Origin: Lactarius indigo
Lineage: Eukaryota; Basidiomycota; Agaricomycetes; Russulales; Russulaceae
Length of the DNA stretch: 64,000 nucleotides
Direction: 5' to 3'
Assembly (NCBI GenBank): GCA_025766275.1
Contig: JAFKAC010000018.1
Span: forward strand, 558,001-622,000
This document shows positions 44,199 to 56,910 of this stretch, piece by piece. The notes below the pieces were generated by a model that worked only from the letters and a program-made list of their open reading frames with translations, was not told the DNA's origin and ran no database searches. Numbering within the stretch: position 1 is the first letter of the stretch; each line of letters begins with the position of its first letter. The position numbers were made by a program, and so were the translations under genes.

Positions 44199-45733
44199 CT
44201 ATGGATCCTCTGGCTCCGGCGTGAGGCTCGACAGCGCACTCAGGCTGGGTGACGCAGGTTCCGCTTTTGGGAGAGCAAGCGCTGCCGTCTCCTCAATGGC
44301 GATCTCGATTTTGGGGCCAGATTCTGGGTTTACCGCGGTAGTTTTCCGAACCTTTGATTTTGCGACCGTCTGAGCACTTGGGCAGAGATTCTGCGCGCTA
44401 AGCGTGCAAAATGTTGCACTTGGGGCCTATGGGAAGGCAAACGACCTATTCGTTTCGTAAAATGGAGGCGGAGCGCAGACCTGGACCGAATGACAGACCT
44501 GACCAAAGCCGACCAGGAGATGGTTTATCTCCTTGTGAAATTCGGTGGGCAGCCACGACTGCAGGTTGAGTCTACATTCAACACGTGAAAAGCAAACAAA
44601 TAAAATAAAAAAAACCCGTCAGTGAGAGAGCCAGAACAGTCGAGTTTCTTCTCACCTGGTTTCTTCGGGGTTCTTTGTAGGGGGCTTATGCCATCCGAGC
44701 CTGTTGGTGATGCGCTGCACATGAACGTCTACGCCGATACCCACGTTTCTGTTCTCGCCCAATTATTCAGCCCAGCACGACGCGACAGAAAGGATAGGAC
44801 AACGCACATATCCCAGGCGGCGTGTAAGCACAGAAAAGCCATTTTGGGACCCACCCCAGGCAGCGAGCACAACTCATCGACGGTCCTCGGGACGTCCGAG
44901 TCGAACTCATCTCGCAGGCGCTGCGCCGCCTGCTTTATGTACCTAAATCGATCCCTTCATACGAGAAACTGTTTGGTAAAAAGGTGGACTAACTGTGTCT
45001 TTCGGCGCCAGAAGCCCACCTTGCTGATGCAGTCGGCGATGACGTGCTCCTCGGCAGCGAGTATCGCGTCGAGGCTGAGTGTGCCGCCGAGCGCCGCGCG
45101 TAGCTTGTCGACCGCTGCGTCTGTCACCTCGTCCTTGGTCTGCGAGGAAAGCATGAGCGAGATGAGCGTCGCGAAGCGCTTGTTCTGCCCGGGTGTCAAT
45201 ACCTTGAAAAAAAAAGTCTGGGAAGAGGAAGGGCGCACCCGTGGGTCCGTCTCCTTCCACTTGGCAGTGTCGCAGCCCATCGTGTCGACAGGCGCAGGGA
45301 AGCGCGTGCGCATCTCCCGAATCGCGTCGTACGTCTCGCGCCAGTGCGCGGGCGCTGGGTGCGGGGTGTCCAGGGCCCGCTTGATCTCCTTGGCCTTTCC
45401 CTTTGCTTTGGCCCTCTTCTTGCTCCCTCCGAGAGCCTCTTCGTCGTCGTCATCCTTGGTCGGGACAAGAAGCTCAGTTTTGACATTGGCTTCGACCTTG
45501 ATGCGCTTCGAATGGCGTCCCGACACGGAAGGATCTGGCGCGTCCAAGTGCTCGTCGTCGGGGTCTTCGAGCTTGAACAGGGAGACTGATTGGTCAGCTG
45601 AACTTTTCTGCGCGAGGAGACGCGTCGATCGCGTCGACGAGCCACTGCGTCTCTTCATGGTGAAGTATGGCCCGCGACTGGCAGGCGACACGCGTGGTGA
45701 AAACCGCCAGCGTGGGAGATGACCCAATGACAT
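44199..45733 (-). CDS. NTH1: Endonuclease III homologue (NTH1/NTG), apparent frameshift near the C-terminus
   Basis: This is a bifunctional DNA glycosylase/AP lyase removing oxidised pyrimidines. An Arg-rich N-terminus ([15 protein letters not shown]) looks like a mitochondrial presequence. An internal ATG at 45658 (MKRRSGSS) could give a nuclear form. The catalytic core has [15 protein letters not shown], the helix-hairpin-helix [17 protein letters not shown] with its Lys, and [15 protein letters not shown] with its Asp. The [4Fe-4S] motif begins correctly ([10 protein letters not shown]). One extra base in the run at 44408-44411 then puts the last two cysteines (CTLSAQNLC) in another frame, and the original frame stops within a few codons. 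The shifted frame runs on to 44199. Either an assembly error or a real disabling mutation; no usable intron bridges it. Confidence 0.82.
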
Positions 45734-46102
45734 ACCCGTCTGCCACACGCCCGAGACTCGGATCAAGGTATTACGTAATAAATCGCTACTTTCCTGGTCA
45801 GCAACAGCGGCCCCCCTTGGTGAATTGGTGAGATCTCTCTGACTTCTACAAATCAATCGCGTGGGTTTTGTACCATTAAAACCCCCCCAGTTTCCAGGGT
45901 ATGCTCTCGGCCATTTTTGTTAAGGCACAAAAAAGACATTCTCATCTAATACTGCGGGTCTACTGTGGTCGTGTAAAAGAGCGCGCGCTTGCAATAGGCA
46001 ATGCACATAATACAGTACACGATCAAACAAAAAAAAAGGGACAATGCTACAAATATCTCCAGTCCATGCTATTATCACATAGGTCCAAACCAACGTGCGC
46101 GA
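45734..46102. other. Intergenic between NTH1 and the M50B-like gene
   Basis: Both flanking genes are on the - strand, so this holds the NTH1 promoter (right of 45,733) and the 3' end of the M50B-like transcript. An A9 run lies near 46,029. Nothing else is seen. Confidence 0.5.
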
Positions 46103-47620
46103 TCACAGCAACGCGAGAGCCGCGGACGACAGCACACCAGCGAGTAATGCCAGCGGCGTAGCTACCGGCAGCGCGAGCGCGCTGCTGGTGCCCGGCGTGG
46201 GTAAAAAGTGCTTCGCGTCCTCTGCTTGTTCGGCAGCCGTTTCCTACACAAGTCACGATGGACGTATCACCTATACGTCTCAGGGAAGGGATAAAGACTT
46301 ACCTTGAATGCGATGATGCCGACCAAAACACCGATAACGAAGAAACAAAAGGCGATGATAAGCCAGATGACGCCCCACACTTTGAGTCGGGCGACAAAAC
46401 TTGTCAGTATCGCAAAAAAAAAAAAAGGGCGCGAGGAAATAAAAGGGGGGAAGATTACCTTGAGAAGGGAAGCACCCGCAGATCTTTGCGAACGCAGATG
46501 CGTCGGACGAGTTCACTTTGCGCGCGATGGTGTCATCTATATAGAGAAATTCAATTAGCTGCTGGCCCAATCCCCGAAGATACGAATACCCACCGATGAC
46601 GTCCCAAAGCACGTACAAACACGACATGACACCGATGAACAGTACCTACCACACCCACGATGAGCTATATACGCGCACGCAGTAAGAGAGACCCACGAGG
46701 TAACGCAGTGCAACACCGCCCTTGACAAACCAAAACAGGATGATCAAGCCAGACATGCCCAGTAACAGCACCCAGGTCCTAACAGCCAAAATCAGCCTAC
46801 CTCCGCCACCCAAGAGGGAACAAAAAAAACAAACGCACAGGAGATTGCGGCGTGCCCACCAAAGCGTAAAGAGGAAAAAGACGGCGAGGACCAGGCTGGC
46901 GACCTTGCTGGCATCGGTGTCGAACCCGCACGCGATGAGGGCCGCGCCGATCAGGCCCGAGCCGAGGTAGCCAGCAGGGAGCGTGAGCCAGGGGATACCG
47001 CCGGACATGCTCGTCGCACCGCCCTCGTCCGCTATCCGCACGGGTCAGCTAGTGTCGTTTAATACTTGACTAGGGAGAAGGGAGACGCACGATCAAGCTC
47101 GATCGAGTGAATGTGCGCGCACGTGAGCACGCCCACGAATGCATGGCTCATCTGTAACCGCCCCGACAAGTCAGCCCCTAAATCCTCATCGCAAGGAAGA
47201 CGGGTACAGTACCTCATGGAAACCGACCGTGAGCAGCCTGAAAATGGAAAAGCGACAACTCAGTTTTGCCATTAGAAAGAAGAGGAAGGAGAACGCACTT
47301 GAACGGGTAAACTAAATGATCACCGACGACCCCAGCCGGTGAGCGAAAACGACAAGGAAATAGACAAAGAAAGGGGGAATGAGACCCACTGATAAAGTTC
47401 AGATATGGAACATGCCTACCAAAACGTTGGTGTCACTATCAACACTTTTCTGATGGAGAGAAGGGAGTGGGACGCACCATAGGATACCAATGATGATGAT
47501 ATAGCAGCCCGCGATGATGAGCGTCGTGCGCTGCGTCGCGTTGGGGGTTATCTGAGAGCCAAAGCTACGCGCGGCCAATTCGTGAGAGGTATCATATTCG
47601 TGAGGGTATAACAAAGGCAT
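46103..47620 (-). CDS. Peptidase M50B-like multi-pass membrane protein
   Basis: A multi-exon gene read from MPLLYPHEYDTSHELAAR at 47620 to the TGA at 46103. After a hydrophobic helix (LIIAGCYIIIIGILW), small exons encode HVPYLNFI, YPFK and LLTVGFHE, then MSHAFVGVLTCAHIHSIELD. The zinc-protease HExxH motif (HEMSH) is therefore formed across an intron. Downstream are DEGGATSMSGGIPWLTLPAG, GYLGSGLIGAALIACGF, a Trp/Arg motif LWWARRNLL, and a conserved block with VLWDVIGG, DDTIARKVNSSDASAFAK and WGVIWLIIAFCFFVIGV. The tail ends in a hydrophobic stretch. The architecture matches fungal M50B-like proteins. The substrate is unknown and it probably resides in an internal membrane. Confidence 0.83.
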
Positions 47621-49973
47621 CTGTAGTAGTCGGGGGGTGGAGTGGAGTGGTAATGAGGGAAGAAAGCGACAAGGGTATTGCGATTCGCGGGATATTATAC
47701 CCGCGGACGACTACGGGAATCGGCACGTGCAGGAAGCACAGCAAAGTGCAGTCCGCAGCAGGTTTACCGCATCCTGTCCTGCTGTAAACCCGAACGTCGG
47801 GCAGGACCCCAGTCACGCCTCATCGCACCCTAATTTAGGAAGGTCTGCTCGGCGAGTGTGGCAATTGGGTAATTGATATACTGTGCAAGTTTGCCTGGAG
47901 GGTTAGCATACAGTGGCGTGTAAACCAAAGTAAAAAATGGTAACACGAGCTGTAAGTACACAAGGGGGTGGCACCAGATTTTTTGACATGACGTCGGAAT
48001 TTCTTTTTCAGCCACTTTTCAGACAAATATGGTATGTTTAAATCACGTGCAGATGGACAGGTAATATCACGGGGTCAGGGGTTGCAGACGATGCTGTCCC
48101 TGTCGATTTCGACATCAACATCGTTGTCATTCGTCAATGTACCTGTTGTTGGTGGAAAGGATTTGACTTGGAGGGTATGTGTACGCTGCATGGGGTCTAG
48201 TCACTTCTCAATCAGGAAGGTCCGATTTTTTTTCAAGCCCGCCACCACCCCCTTGCACAACGGCAACAGTAGCAGGCGCTACAATTCCAGTCAATTGTGC
48301 ACAACAGACTGTCCCTCTGACACTGCCACTGGCATCCTTACTACTCTGCCACCACTGACACTTCCACACTGTTGACAGTCTCTCCGTCCTCGGGCTACCC
48401 AAACTAGCATTCTCCCCACATTCACTGGGAAACTTGGGCCATCGTCATCGTCATTTTCCTCCTCCACCACAACGTCCCTTTCATCCCTCCAGAGCACCTT
48501 CTGCATGAACCGTCTGTGACCTCGCCACCCAAGTCCCTTGATATTTCACTTATAGAACGGTAGGTCCTTCGCACGTTTCTCCATTATGTAGTCTATGGCG
48601 AACGTCCATTATGGTGGTTGACGATAAGCAGGAATAAGATAATACCAACGTCAGGGTTAGAGATTAGCGCCGTTGAGTTGCCAACTCAAAAGTCGTGCTA
48701 CATCAACTCGCGGCGGCACTCTACCCACTCCAGGCTACGAACCTCGCGAGCTCTTGAGCTTGAGCGGTTTGATTTTCGGAGGTCAGGTACGGCAATCCGA
48801 TTGTCTGACAGGTACTGCAGTCCCACATGCACCAGAAGTGCCAGGTCGCGCGTGCCAGTGCTCGTTTTCCCTTTTTTTTTACTTTGGTCACCCCGGGCGA
48901 CTCTGTGGAGACCTACCTACAAACCAAGTAAAAGTTAATTTCACAAGCCCTACGCTGTGTCAGTCCTTCCTGCGCTGGCACGTAGGATCTGGATGGGCCT
49001 AGCCAGCTCCAGTACTCGCCCTAGCCCGAGAGCGTGTATATCGCCTGTCGGTCTGAGCCGGGCTCCAATGCGAATGCACCAGCGAGGCCGGGTGTGTGTA
49101 AATACGTCAGACAGAACGGGGAATACCCCCTCCGAGTCCCCGATGCGCCCCTGGTTGCACAGAGTGAGTGTTCTGCACCGCCTGCACGTTCACGTTCACG
49201 TCGAGCCGAGCAGCTTCGCACCCAGCGCACATTGCCGATGCTCCAACCAGCACAGAACCACAGAACTTCCGGTAAAGTAAACACAGCATTCTCACCGTAT
49301 CTCGAGATCGTCGAACGACGTACCCCCCGTGCCTTGGCGACAATCCATCAACCTCGAGTGCCGAGACCGGCGTACCCAGTCGATGACTCCAGGACCTAGG
49401 TCTGTCGTCCTCCGAGTAGACGCCCGAGTGTCTACATTAGATGAGTTTTCGATACTGTACCCCAATGTAGAAAGAAGGCCACTTGTTCGTTCCTGAGAAA
49501 TGAAATTCCAAGACGAGGCCTGATCAGATCTTGTTGTTACATCAGTGATACTTATTACAAATACCGGCAAATTAACATTTCAACAATCGCGGCGCACGGC
49601 TCGGTTCTGCGCCACACACTTGGACTTGCTGCCACTTTTGGAGAGAATGACCCATCGATGCGAAAACGGCTGTAAGGAGTAACCAAGAAGTTGGGACCAT
49701 CTGATGACAGGTGCGGATCCGGTCCGATGTTCAATTTTAATTCGGGTCCAGGAGATGAGATCATGAAAGGAAAAATAGGCATTGCGAGGGGATATAATAA
49801 CATAGCAACTAGTCGACGCGAGTGTGTATGCATGTACACTAGAGTGGGAATGAAACATGGTAATAATCGTCATGACAGACCGGCACACAAAACAAGACAA
49901 GATAAACCAAACACACGCGGCACGGTCAATGGGTGTACAAAAAAAAAAGAAAGAGAGATGCAGTGGGGGCAAA
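47621..49973. other. Intergenic, no recognisable gene
   Basis: About 2.35 kb. The left end should contain the promoter of the M50B-like gene and the right end the EF-3 3' UTR. Open frames such as 48,034-48,375 (+) and 48,208-48,506 (-) have no recognisable motif or plausible intron context, so no gene is called. Confidence 0.5.
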
Positions 49974-52900
49974 TCAAAAGTCGTCGTCGTCGACATCTTC
50001 GCCGCGCTTCTTCTTTGCCATACGCTCCTTCTTGAGTTTCCGTGCCTCGTTTGATGTCACCTTCTTCGTCTTCTTCGTGTCCACCTTGTTCCCCATAGCG
50101 TCGTACTGATCCTCCTCGGGTCCATCCTTCTTGTCAATCCGCGGTCCTGAGCCCTGGCCCTCAACCCAATTGTGACCAGACGCCTCGAGACGACCATCCC
50201 GCATCGCCCAAACTTCCTGGCAGAGAGACTCGGAGAAATCGCGGTTGTGGGTGATCACGAGAACACCACCCTCGAACACCTTGAGAGCCGAGATAAGCGC
50301 GGCAAGCGACTCCCGGTCAAGGTAGTCTGCGTGTCACAAACTCGTCAGCAAACACTCTAAACGACAATAAGAGACAAACGCACTCGTCGGCTCATCCAAG
50401 CAGATGATGTGGGGCCGGCGCCATGTCGCAGCGCCAAGCACAATCTTGACCTTCTGACCACCAGAGAGACCACGCATAGTGTTGTGTGACACGAACTCCG
50501 GCTCAAGCCCAAAGTCGGCAAAATGCTTCTCGATCTCCCGGCGCACAAGTGGGCGAAGCAGACCCAGCCGCTGCGCCTCACGGGTATCCACCTCGAGCAC
50601 CTTCTTCTCAAAGCCACGCTTGACCAGGTCGTCACGCGGCAACCAGATGTTCTCCGATGAGCTGAGACCCTTGAACGACACCTCGTACTCGTACGACTGC
50701 TTTAGCTTCTTGCGCGAGACAATCTCGTCGATGAATCGTTTCTGGCCTTCGACGACGACGAGCGCACCGTCCTTCATCTTCTTCTCTTCCTCAGCGGAAA
50801 TCTGGCGGCTTGCCTTGCCCATCTCCTCCAAGTCCTCACCAGTCTGGTAGCGCCAAAGCATGTATTCGAGTGGCGTCTTGTCGAGGTGGTGGTCGATGTG
50901 GTGGAACGCGTGCTGGGCGACGTAGCCGATGACCAAGTTGGGGTGCTTCCACACCTCACCGCCCTTATTTGCCTCCATCTCGCCGGTGAGCAACTTGACG
51001 AGAGTAGATTTGCCGGATCCGTTGGGACCGAGGACAGCGACGCGCGACGACAGGGAGACTTGGAGAGTGATGTCGTACAGCTGTTGCTTGGGCTGGGTCG
51101 GGTACTGGAAACCAACCTTGCGCATCTTAAGCAACGACTTCTCCTTGGTCTTGACACCGTCGAGCAGTGGCGGGTCGGGAAGCTTGAACGTATAGTCTTC
51201 AGCGGCCTCAAGCGTGTAGTAAGACTTGGCCTCGGGAACGGCCTTGACGAATGCCTCAAGGTTTCCACGGTAACGGCGAAGTTTGAAGCGGTTGAGGTGG
51301 AGGACATCGGTGATCGTGTTGTTAAGGAAACCGGAGTCGTGAGAGACGATGATCGACGTGCAGTGAGTGAGACTGGTGAGGTAGCCCTCGAGCCAAGCGA
51401 CGTTAACGACGTCCAAGTGGTTAGTCGGCTCATCGAGCAAGAGAATATCGGCCTTGAACAGCATCGCACGGGCAAGCGCAAGCTTCATCTTCCAACCACC
51501 AGAGAGCGAGCCAATGGCAGACTTTTGGCGCTCCCCATCGAAGCCGACAGACGCGAGAGCCTCAATAACCTCCTCCTTGTTCGCGAGGATACGCTTATCG
51601 GACAGGATGAACTGAAGCACAGAAGTGTCCTCCTCGGAGCCGTCAATGTCGTGCTCGACGTAGAAGGTGCGGACCTCGTCAGGCGAAGGGAAGCCCTCGA
51701 CTTGGCCGTTGGTAATAGCGCGCATGAGGGTCGACTTTCCGGTACCGTTCTTACCGCAGAGACCGTAGCGGTGGCCACGCTTAAGACGGAGAGTGGCAGT
51801 GTTGAGCAGGATCTTAGCACCATAAGCGAGAGAGAACTGGCAGTTGCACAGATCCTCGCCCTCTTCTTCATCCTCAAGGGCCTCCTCGTCACCCGAGTCC
51901 TCAGACGCAGAGCGGACGACCCATTCACGAGCAATCGAAACAGGCTCGGGGGTCTGAGCGAGGAAACCGAGATAAGGAACGAGCGTGTCCCACTCGGGAA
52001 CATCAAAGTTCTTGGCATTAACGAGGTTGGCCGCGAGACGCGCGACATGAATGGCAGAAGCGTCCGCGACAGACGGAACTGGGTTGGCGCCAGCCTTTTT
52101 GTAGATCGAGATAAGGAGGTGACCGAGTTGACCAGCCTCAGCCGACTTGAGTGGAGGGAGATCAGAGCCGTCACCATTGGGAACCTCGCCGACCTGACGA
52201 AGAGTGGCGATAGCACGGCCGACAACGCCGCGTGCCTCGGGGTCGCCAATGGTGTCCTCAACCTTGATGAGACCAGGAAGGAGCTTAGGCAAGAATGGGC
52301 GGACAGTCACAGGCGAGTCAACGAGCTTGGCCATGTTGTCGACGATACTGTAGACGACGAAAGTTTAGTGAGGGATAGTGCATAACGCATAGTATACACT
52401 TACACAGCGACCTTGCGCTTAGTGGCAGTCAACTTTTCAGAAATTCCACGAGAGAGAAGGGGGACCATTAGGGAGAGTGTAGCCGAGTCCACTTCCGAAA
52501 CGAATGTCGTAGCCGAAAGAAGCTGAATAGTGTTGGGGACTTCCTCGACCGGATTAATCAAAGATTTAATAAGGGCGGGAATGAAACGTTCAATGTCCTT
52601 GTTGGAAACGAGGGCGGTGGCCTTCGTGAGCGAGTCGCGGGCCTGCTTCTTGACATCAGCCTTTGTGTCCCAGATCGCCTCCGCGAGGATGGGGACGATG
52701 TCAGGCATGAGCTTGGCGGTCTGCAGGGGAGCGCTGACGACGAGCTGATCGAGGATGGTGAGCGAGCCAGTCTTGACCTGCCACTTGCCGGCGGACTTGA
52801 TCTCATGCAGGAGCGCGGGGAGGACGAGCGCCGTGCCCCAAGGGTTGGCGTTCTGCACAAAAGTGCGTACAGCCTCGACGGCGGCGGCCCGCACGGCGGG

Positions 52901-53260
52901 CATCTTATCGGCGAACGTCTCGAGGAGCGCAGCATAGAGACCCGAGTCGACGAAGAAGGGCTCGAGGGCATGAGGGGCAGCTTTGGAGATGGCAATGACG
53001 GCCTGGGCGGCGCCTTCACGGGCGGCAGGCGACTTCTTGTCGCCGAGCGCCTTGATGGTGGCGTCGGTGAAACCGGTGGACGTGATGGCGGAAGGGCCGT
53101 CCTTTTGAGCGAGGGTGGCGATGCCCTCAGCGGCTGACTGGCGCACAGCCTTGTCGGCGACGAAGAGGTTGTCAATGGCGGGACCATGGGCGGCAGCCGC
53201 CTTGAGGTCGGCCGGCGAAGGGATAGCACTGGAGGGGGCAGAGGCTGTAACAGCAGGCAT
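49974..53260 (-). CDS. TEF3: Translation elongation factor 3 (ABC-F ATPase)
   Basis: Exons 53260-52404, 52347-50384 and 50326-49974 give 1057 residues, the normal size for eEF3. The N-terminal part (about 30-320) is a HEAT-repeat domain. Two ABC cassettes follow. The first has Walker A GKNGTGKST near residue 484, signature LSGGWKMKLALARAML and Walker B LLLDEPTNHLD. The second has GPNGSGKST, LSGGQKVKIVLGAATW and Walker B IICLDEPTNYLD, the last crossing the second intron. A chromodomain-like insert lies in the second cassette. The C-terminus is a basic ribosome-binding tail ending in acidic residues (RGEDVDDDDF). eEF3 is the fungus-characteristic cytosolic factor for E-site tRNA release during elongation. 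The gene looks intact. Confidence 0.97.
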
Positions 53261-53750
53261 GTTTATATCCTAGGAGAGGGGGAAATAGGTGAGGGACGGT
53301 CGGGCGACTGCAGAATATGGTGAGGTCGTACCTCGGTAGGGTGTTATACGGGTTCTGTAAAATTTGTCTATGGATCTATGGGGGCAAGAAGCGCACGAAG
53401 GCAACAAAGACAAAGAATCCTCTAAAAAAATCTAATGGCCGTAGCCTACGAACGATGAGGGTCAGTTGGATGAAAAAAAACAACGGGAGAGAGAAAATAT
53501 TACCTCTACAGAGAAAAGGGAAGAGAGAGGAAAGGTGGTTGTTAGAGACAGACAAGGGATCCAATTTTTTGATCTTTTATATGGCCCGATGCGGTGCTAG
53601 CGCTATCTGGGTTCAAAAACCGGAAAATGGAAATTTGATTTCTCCATTTACGGTATCCGGAACATGCGGTAACCGATAACAAAGGCTTCTCCCCATCCAT
53701 CCGACTCGGAAAACTAGCAACCACGATCATGCGCCATGTCCTATGAGATC
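53261..53750. other. Intergenic between EF-3 and V-ATPase subunit a
   Basis: This 490-bp interval is upstream of EF-3 and downstream of VPH1, both on the - strand, so it should hold the EF-3 promoter and leader. No coding potential is seen. Confidence 0.5.
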
Positions 53751-56700
53751 CTATTCCTTCTCCTCCAACGTCGCGAAACTCAAGGGTTTGAATTGCTACA
53801 AAAAAAAAGCCAGAAATCAGTCAGCCAATGTAATATTTTCTTAAAAAGAGATTATTAAAAAAAATAAAATAAAGACAAACTGACATAGCCGCCGGCTTCG
53901 TAATGCTTGCTGTTCGCTTCTACCCAATGCAGCCGAAGTGCGTGCAAAAATGCCGAGAGGCCCTGACGGAAATAGAGTCGGAAAAGAAGGAGGGAGTCAT
54001 CAGTAACGCACGTTCCTCGCATGTGCGTACCGCGCGGCGGAACCCCATGTATGTACGCACCTCCATGACACACAGGATGGCCACCGTCAAGCTGAACCAC
54101 ATCACAAAGACGAACAAAAGAATGATTATGCCGAGGACGTCGTCCGCTCCGAGCCGAGGCTCGAGCGTCATTTCCCAGAGCACCTCTGAGAGCTGCGCGT
54201 GCGCAAGCGAGAGCGCCCAAAGACGTAGGTAGGACGCGGTGTGCGAGATGCAACCGAGACAGAACTCGATCGTGTGAATCACCTGGTGGGTGACCACCTC
54301 ACCAAAGTCGTGTTGTTCCTGCGGATGGTGCCAATCAGAAAAGGAAGATGGAAGATATGTGAGAGATAAAGGGCGCCAAAAAAAAAAAACTTACGTGCCC
54401 TTCGTCCGCGTCCGCCGCGATCGCGCCCCCGTGCCCTTCTTCTTCGCCCTCGAGGTCCTCGTGCCGTGCGCCGTAACCATCATCCGCAGCACCGAGCGCG
54501 GCATAGCCCTCGTTTCTCACGCGCTGCCTCTCTTTCCAGAGCAAGTACGGCTTTACGCACAGCATCCAAGGCACACACACCATCGCGATGAGTAGCAGCA
54601 CCGTCTGAACAAAGCCCTGCCCGGCATACAGCGGCTCCTCGATCGTGCCCGGGGAGAGGAACATTCCGATGAGCATGGTCAGTAGCGACGGTGGCGCCGT
54701 GGGGGATTTGGACCAGTCGACGAGCCACTTGTAGATGATGCACACTACGAGGTAGCCGAATATCGATTGCAGGAAGAGCATCTGCGGGAGGAACCCGTGG
54801 TAGATATCCGTGAGCCGATTGAACCTCAGGTGGTTCGGAAGTTGTAGACACAGCGCGAACGACATCTGCGCGAGCGTGGTCAGTTCAATCAGGTTATCAA
54901 AACAAAATCGTATTCACTTACGTGTAGCACACCGAGGACGATCGACATTTTCATCTTGTATGAATTTGTAAAGATCAGCGCGTTGTCCGCGCCGTGCCAG
55001 GCGGGATCGAGACCGAAAAGATAGACGTAACCATTCGGCTCTCCATGCACGATGCCGCTCTTGGCTTCAGGGAATGTCCAGCCCGAATGGAATAGGTGCA
55101 GCGTCTTGGAGAATATGTCGTTGTATATAAGGCCCGTGTAAATCGAGAACACACCCATGAGCAATATGATGTATCGCCCGCTAACGTCCCCCTGTCAACA
55201 GAACTTTCATGGAATACCAAAAGGGAGAAAGCGCACTAGAAGAACGTTCCGAAGATCTCGCCCAGATCTGCGCGTGCCCACTTGCGCTCATTGAAGATCA
55301 TCCACAATGCAGAGAGGAGAATGATCGACCCGTGTCCAATGTCACCGAACATGACCGCGAACAGGAACGGGAAGGTGATGACGGCGAAAAGACCCGGGTT
55401 CACTTCCTGGTACGTCGCGATACCGTACGCGTCCATGATCGACTGGAAGCCCTGCGTGAACTTATTCGTACGATGGAACGTTGGCGGGGTCCTGTTCGTG
55501 CGCAGCTCGTGCAAGATAGGCGGCACCGAGGTGCCCGATTCCTCCTATCCGCAAAACTCAGTGAGTCAGAAGACACGGAAAAAGGAATAAGCGCTCACAG
55601 TGGCGTGCCGAAGGGCGAGCTGAATCATGGTGATCTCACGCGTGGGGCACCACCCCTCGGCGATGAGCGTCTTGCGCCCAACGTCATAGTTAAATAGGTT
55701 GAGCGTTTCATACACTGCCTTCTCCTTGCGCACAAGGTCCTCCCAACTGAAGAGGCTCTCGCCGATCTTTGCGAGCTCCGCGCGGCGAGTGCTGCCCGTG
55801 TTGTAGAGCGCCATCTCGAGGTCCTCGATGCGGCCATTCACCTCGCGCAGCGAGTCGACTCGCTTGTCTGCGTTCGCGTCGATGGGGTAGATAGTTGCGC
55901 CGAGGGACTCGGACACCCTGCGGATCTTGGCGAGTAGAGCGTCGCCGTGCGCAAAGATGATGAACACGTTCTTGTAAGTCGAGCTGCCAGTCGCGGCATC
56001 GACGAAGGGCTCGGAAATGTCGGTGTGATTCATGTAAAGATTGCCACGGAGGACGCGCCAGAGCACACGCTCGAACGTTGGCAGACGGGCGCGGTCGATA
56101 ACGCCGGCGACGAACCTAGGACAAAGGCTCAGGAATCATATAATTTAGAATGAAAGAACCATACTCGAGGTCAAGCTGAACATTTGGTGCGGAATACTGA
56201 TTCTCACGATCGTCGTGCTGGAGCAAAGGAGCAGAGCTGTCGTCAAAAGACGATCGGATCTCGGTTTGATTGGATTCGGCCTAATGAGACCAAGGGTCAG
56301 CTCTTGGTCGTCGGAGGGACGAGCGCGATGAAAGTACCCGCTGGAAGAAAACGGCTGTTTCGCGCAGGACATGGCGGGCCTCGATGAGTTCCGCCAGGCG
56401 TCCACTGAGCACCTCGTAAGCGCTATTCATCTCCAGCATGCGCGATTCGTGCTCGCTGAGGGTGACATCGAGGTCGTCTATGGTCTGAGCCGCGCGGGGG
56501 CCCACGGCGATGAGGGGTGCGGAATCGTATAGCGGTCGGATGGGGATGGGATCGCGCTCGCGGTCGATTTGCGCGGAAAAAAAGCGGACGCGACGGGCCA
56601 TCTCCTCGATGCGACGAATCTCGCCGACAAATGACCGCTGGAAGGGGTTTACATCGGGGTTGAGCTTAGGAGGGGTTAGAATAGATACGGCGATATAGGT

Positions 56701-56910
56701 GAAGAGAGAAAATGTACGTCTTTGAACTCGACATTGCCGAGCTCACCGAGTTCGGAAACGGTGTCGTGGGCAACCTCAGCCGGGACGAAGAGTTGGACGA
56801 GGCTCATTGCCTCGGAGCCTGGAGAAGTACACCATCAGTGATAATAAAAAAGAAAGTAAAGAAGAATCACGAAAGAGGGTGGGATATTCATCGAGCACGG
56901 GTGTGCCCAT
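53751..56910 (-). CDS. VPH1: V-type H+-ATPase subunit a (Vo sector)
   Basis: A multi-exon gene. Exon 1 (56910-56871, [13 protein letters not shown]) splices in frame to the exon starting 56818, giving [17 protein letters not shown], the conserved family start. The cytosolic N-terminal half has [30 protein letters not shown] and [17 protein letters not shown]. The membrane half has [16 protein letters not shown], and [21 protein letters not shown] (cited here as [16 protein letters not shown]). The essential-arginine segment is [17 protein letters not shown]. The last exons give [20 protein letters not shown] and a tail ending FATLEEKE. Subunit a forms the proton half-channels in vacuolar or Golgi membranes. 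An in-frame ATG at 56970 would add 20 residues; I chose 56910 for its fit to the family. Confidence 0.95.

Noticed and set aside
48208..48506. Acidic - strand frame with a DDDD stretch
   Set aside because: Short, without a recognised domain, and I could not connect it to further exons.
50886..52385. 499-codon open frame on the + strand
   Set aside because: It lies wholly antisense to EF-3 and is explained by the biased codon use of that highly expressed gene. No motif of its own.
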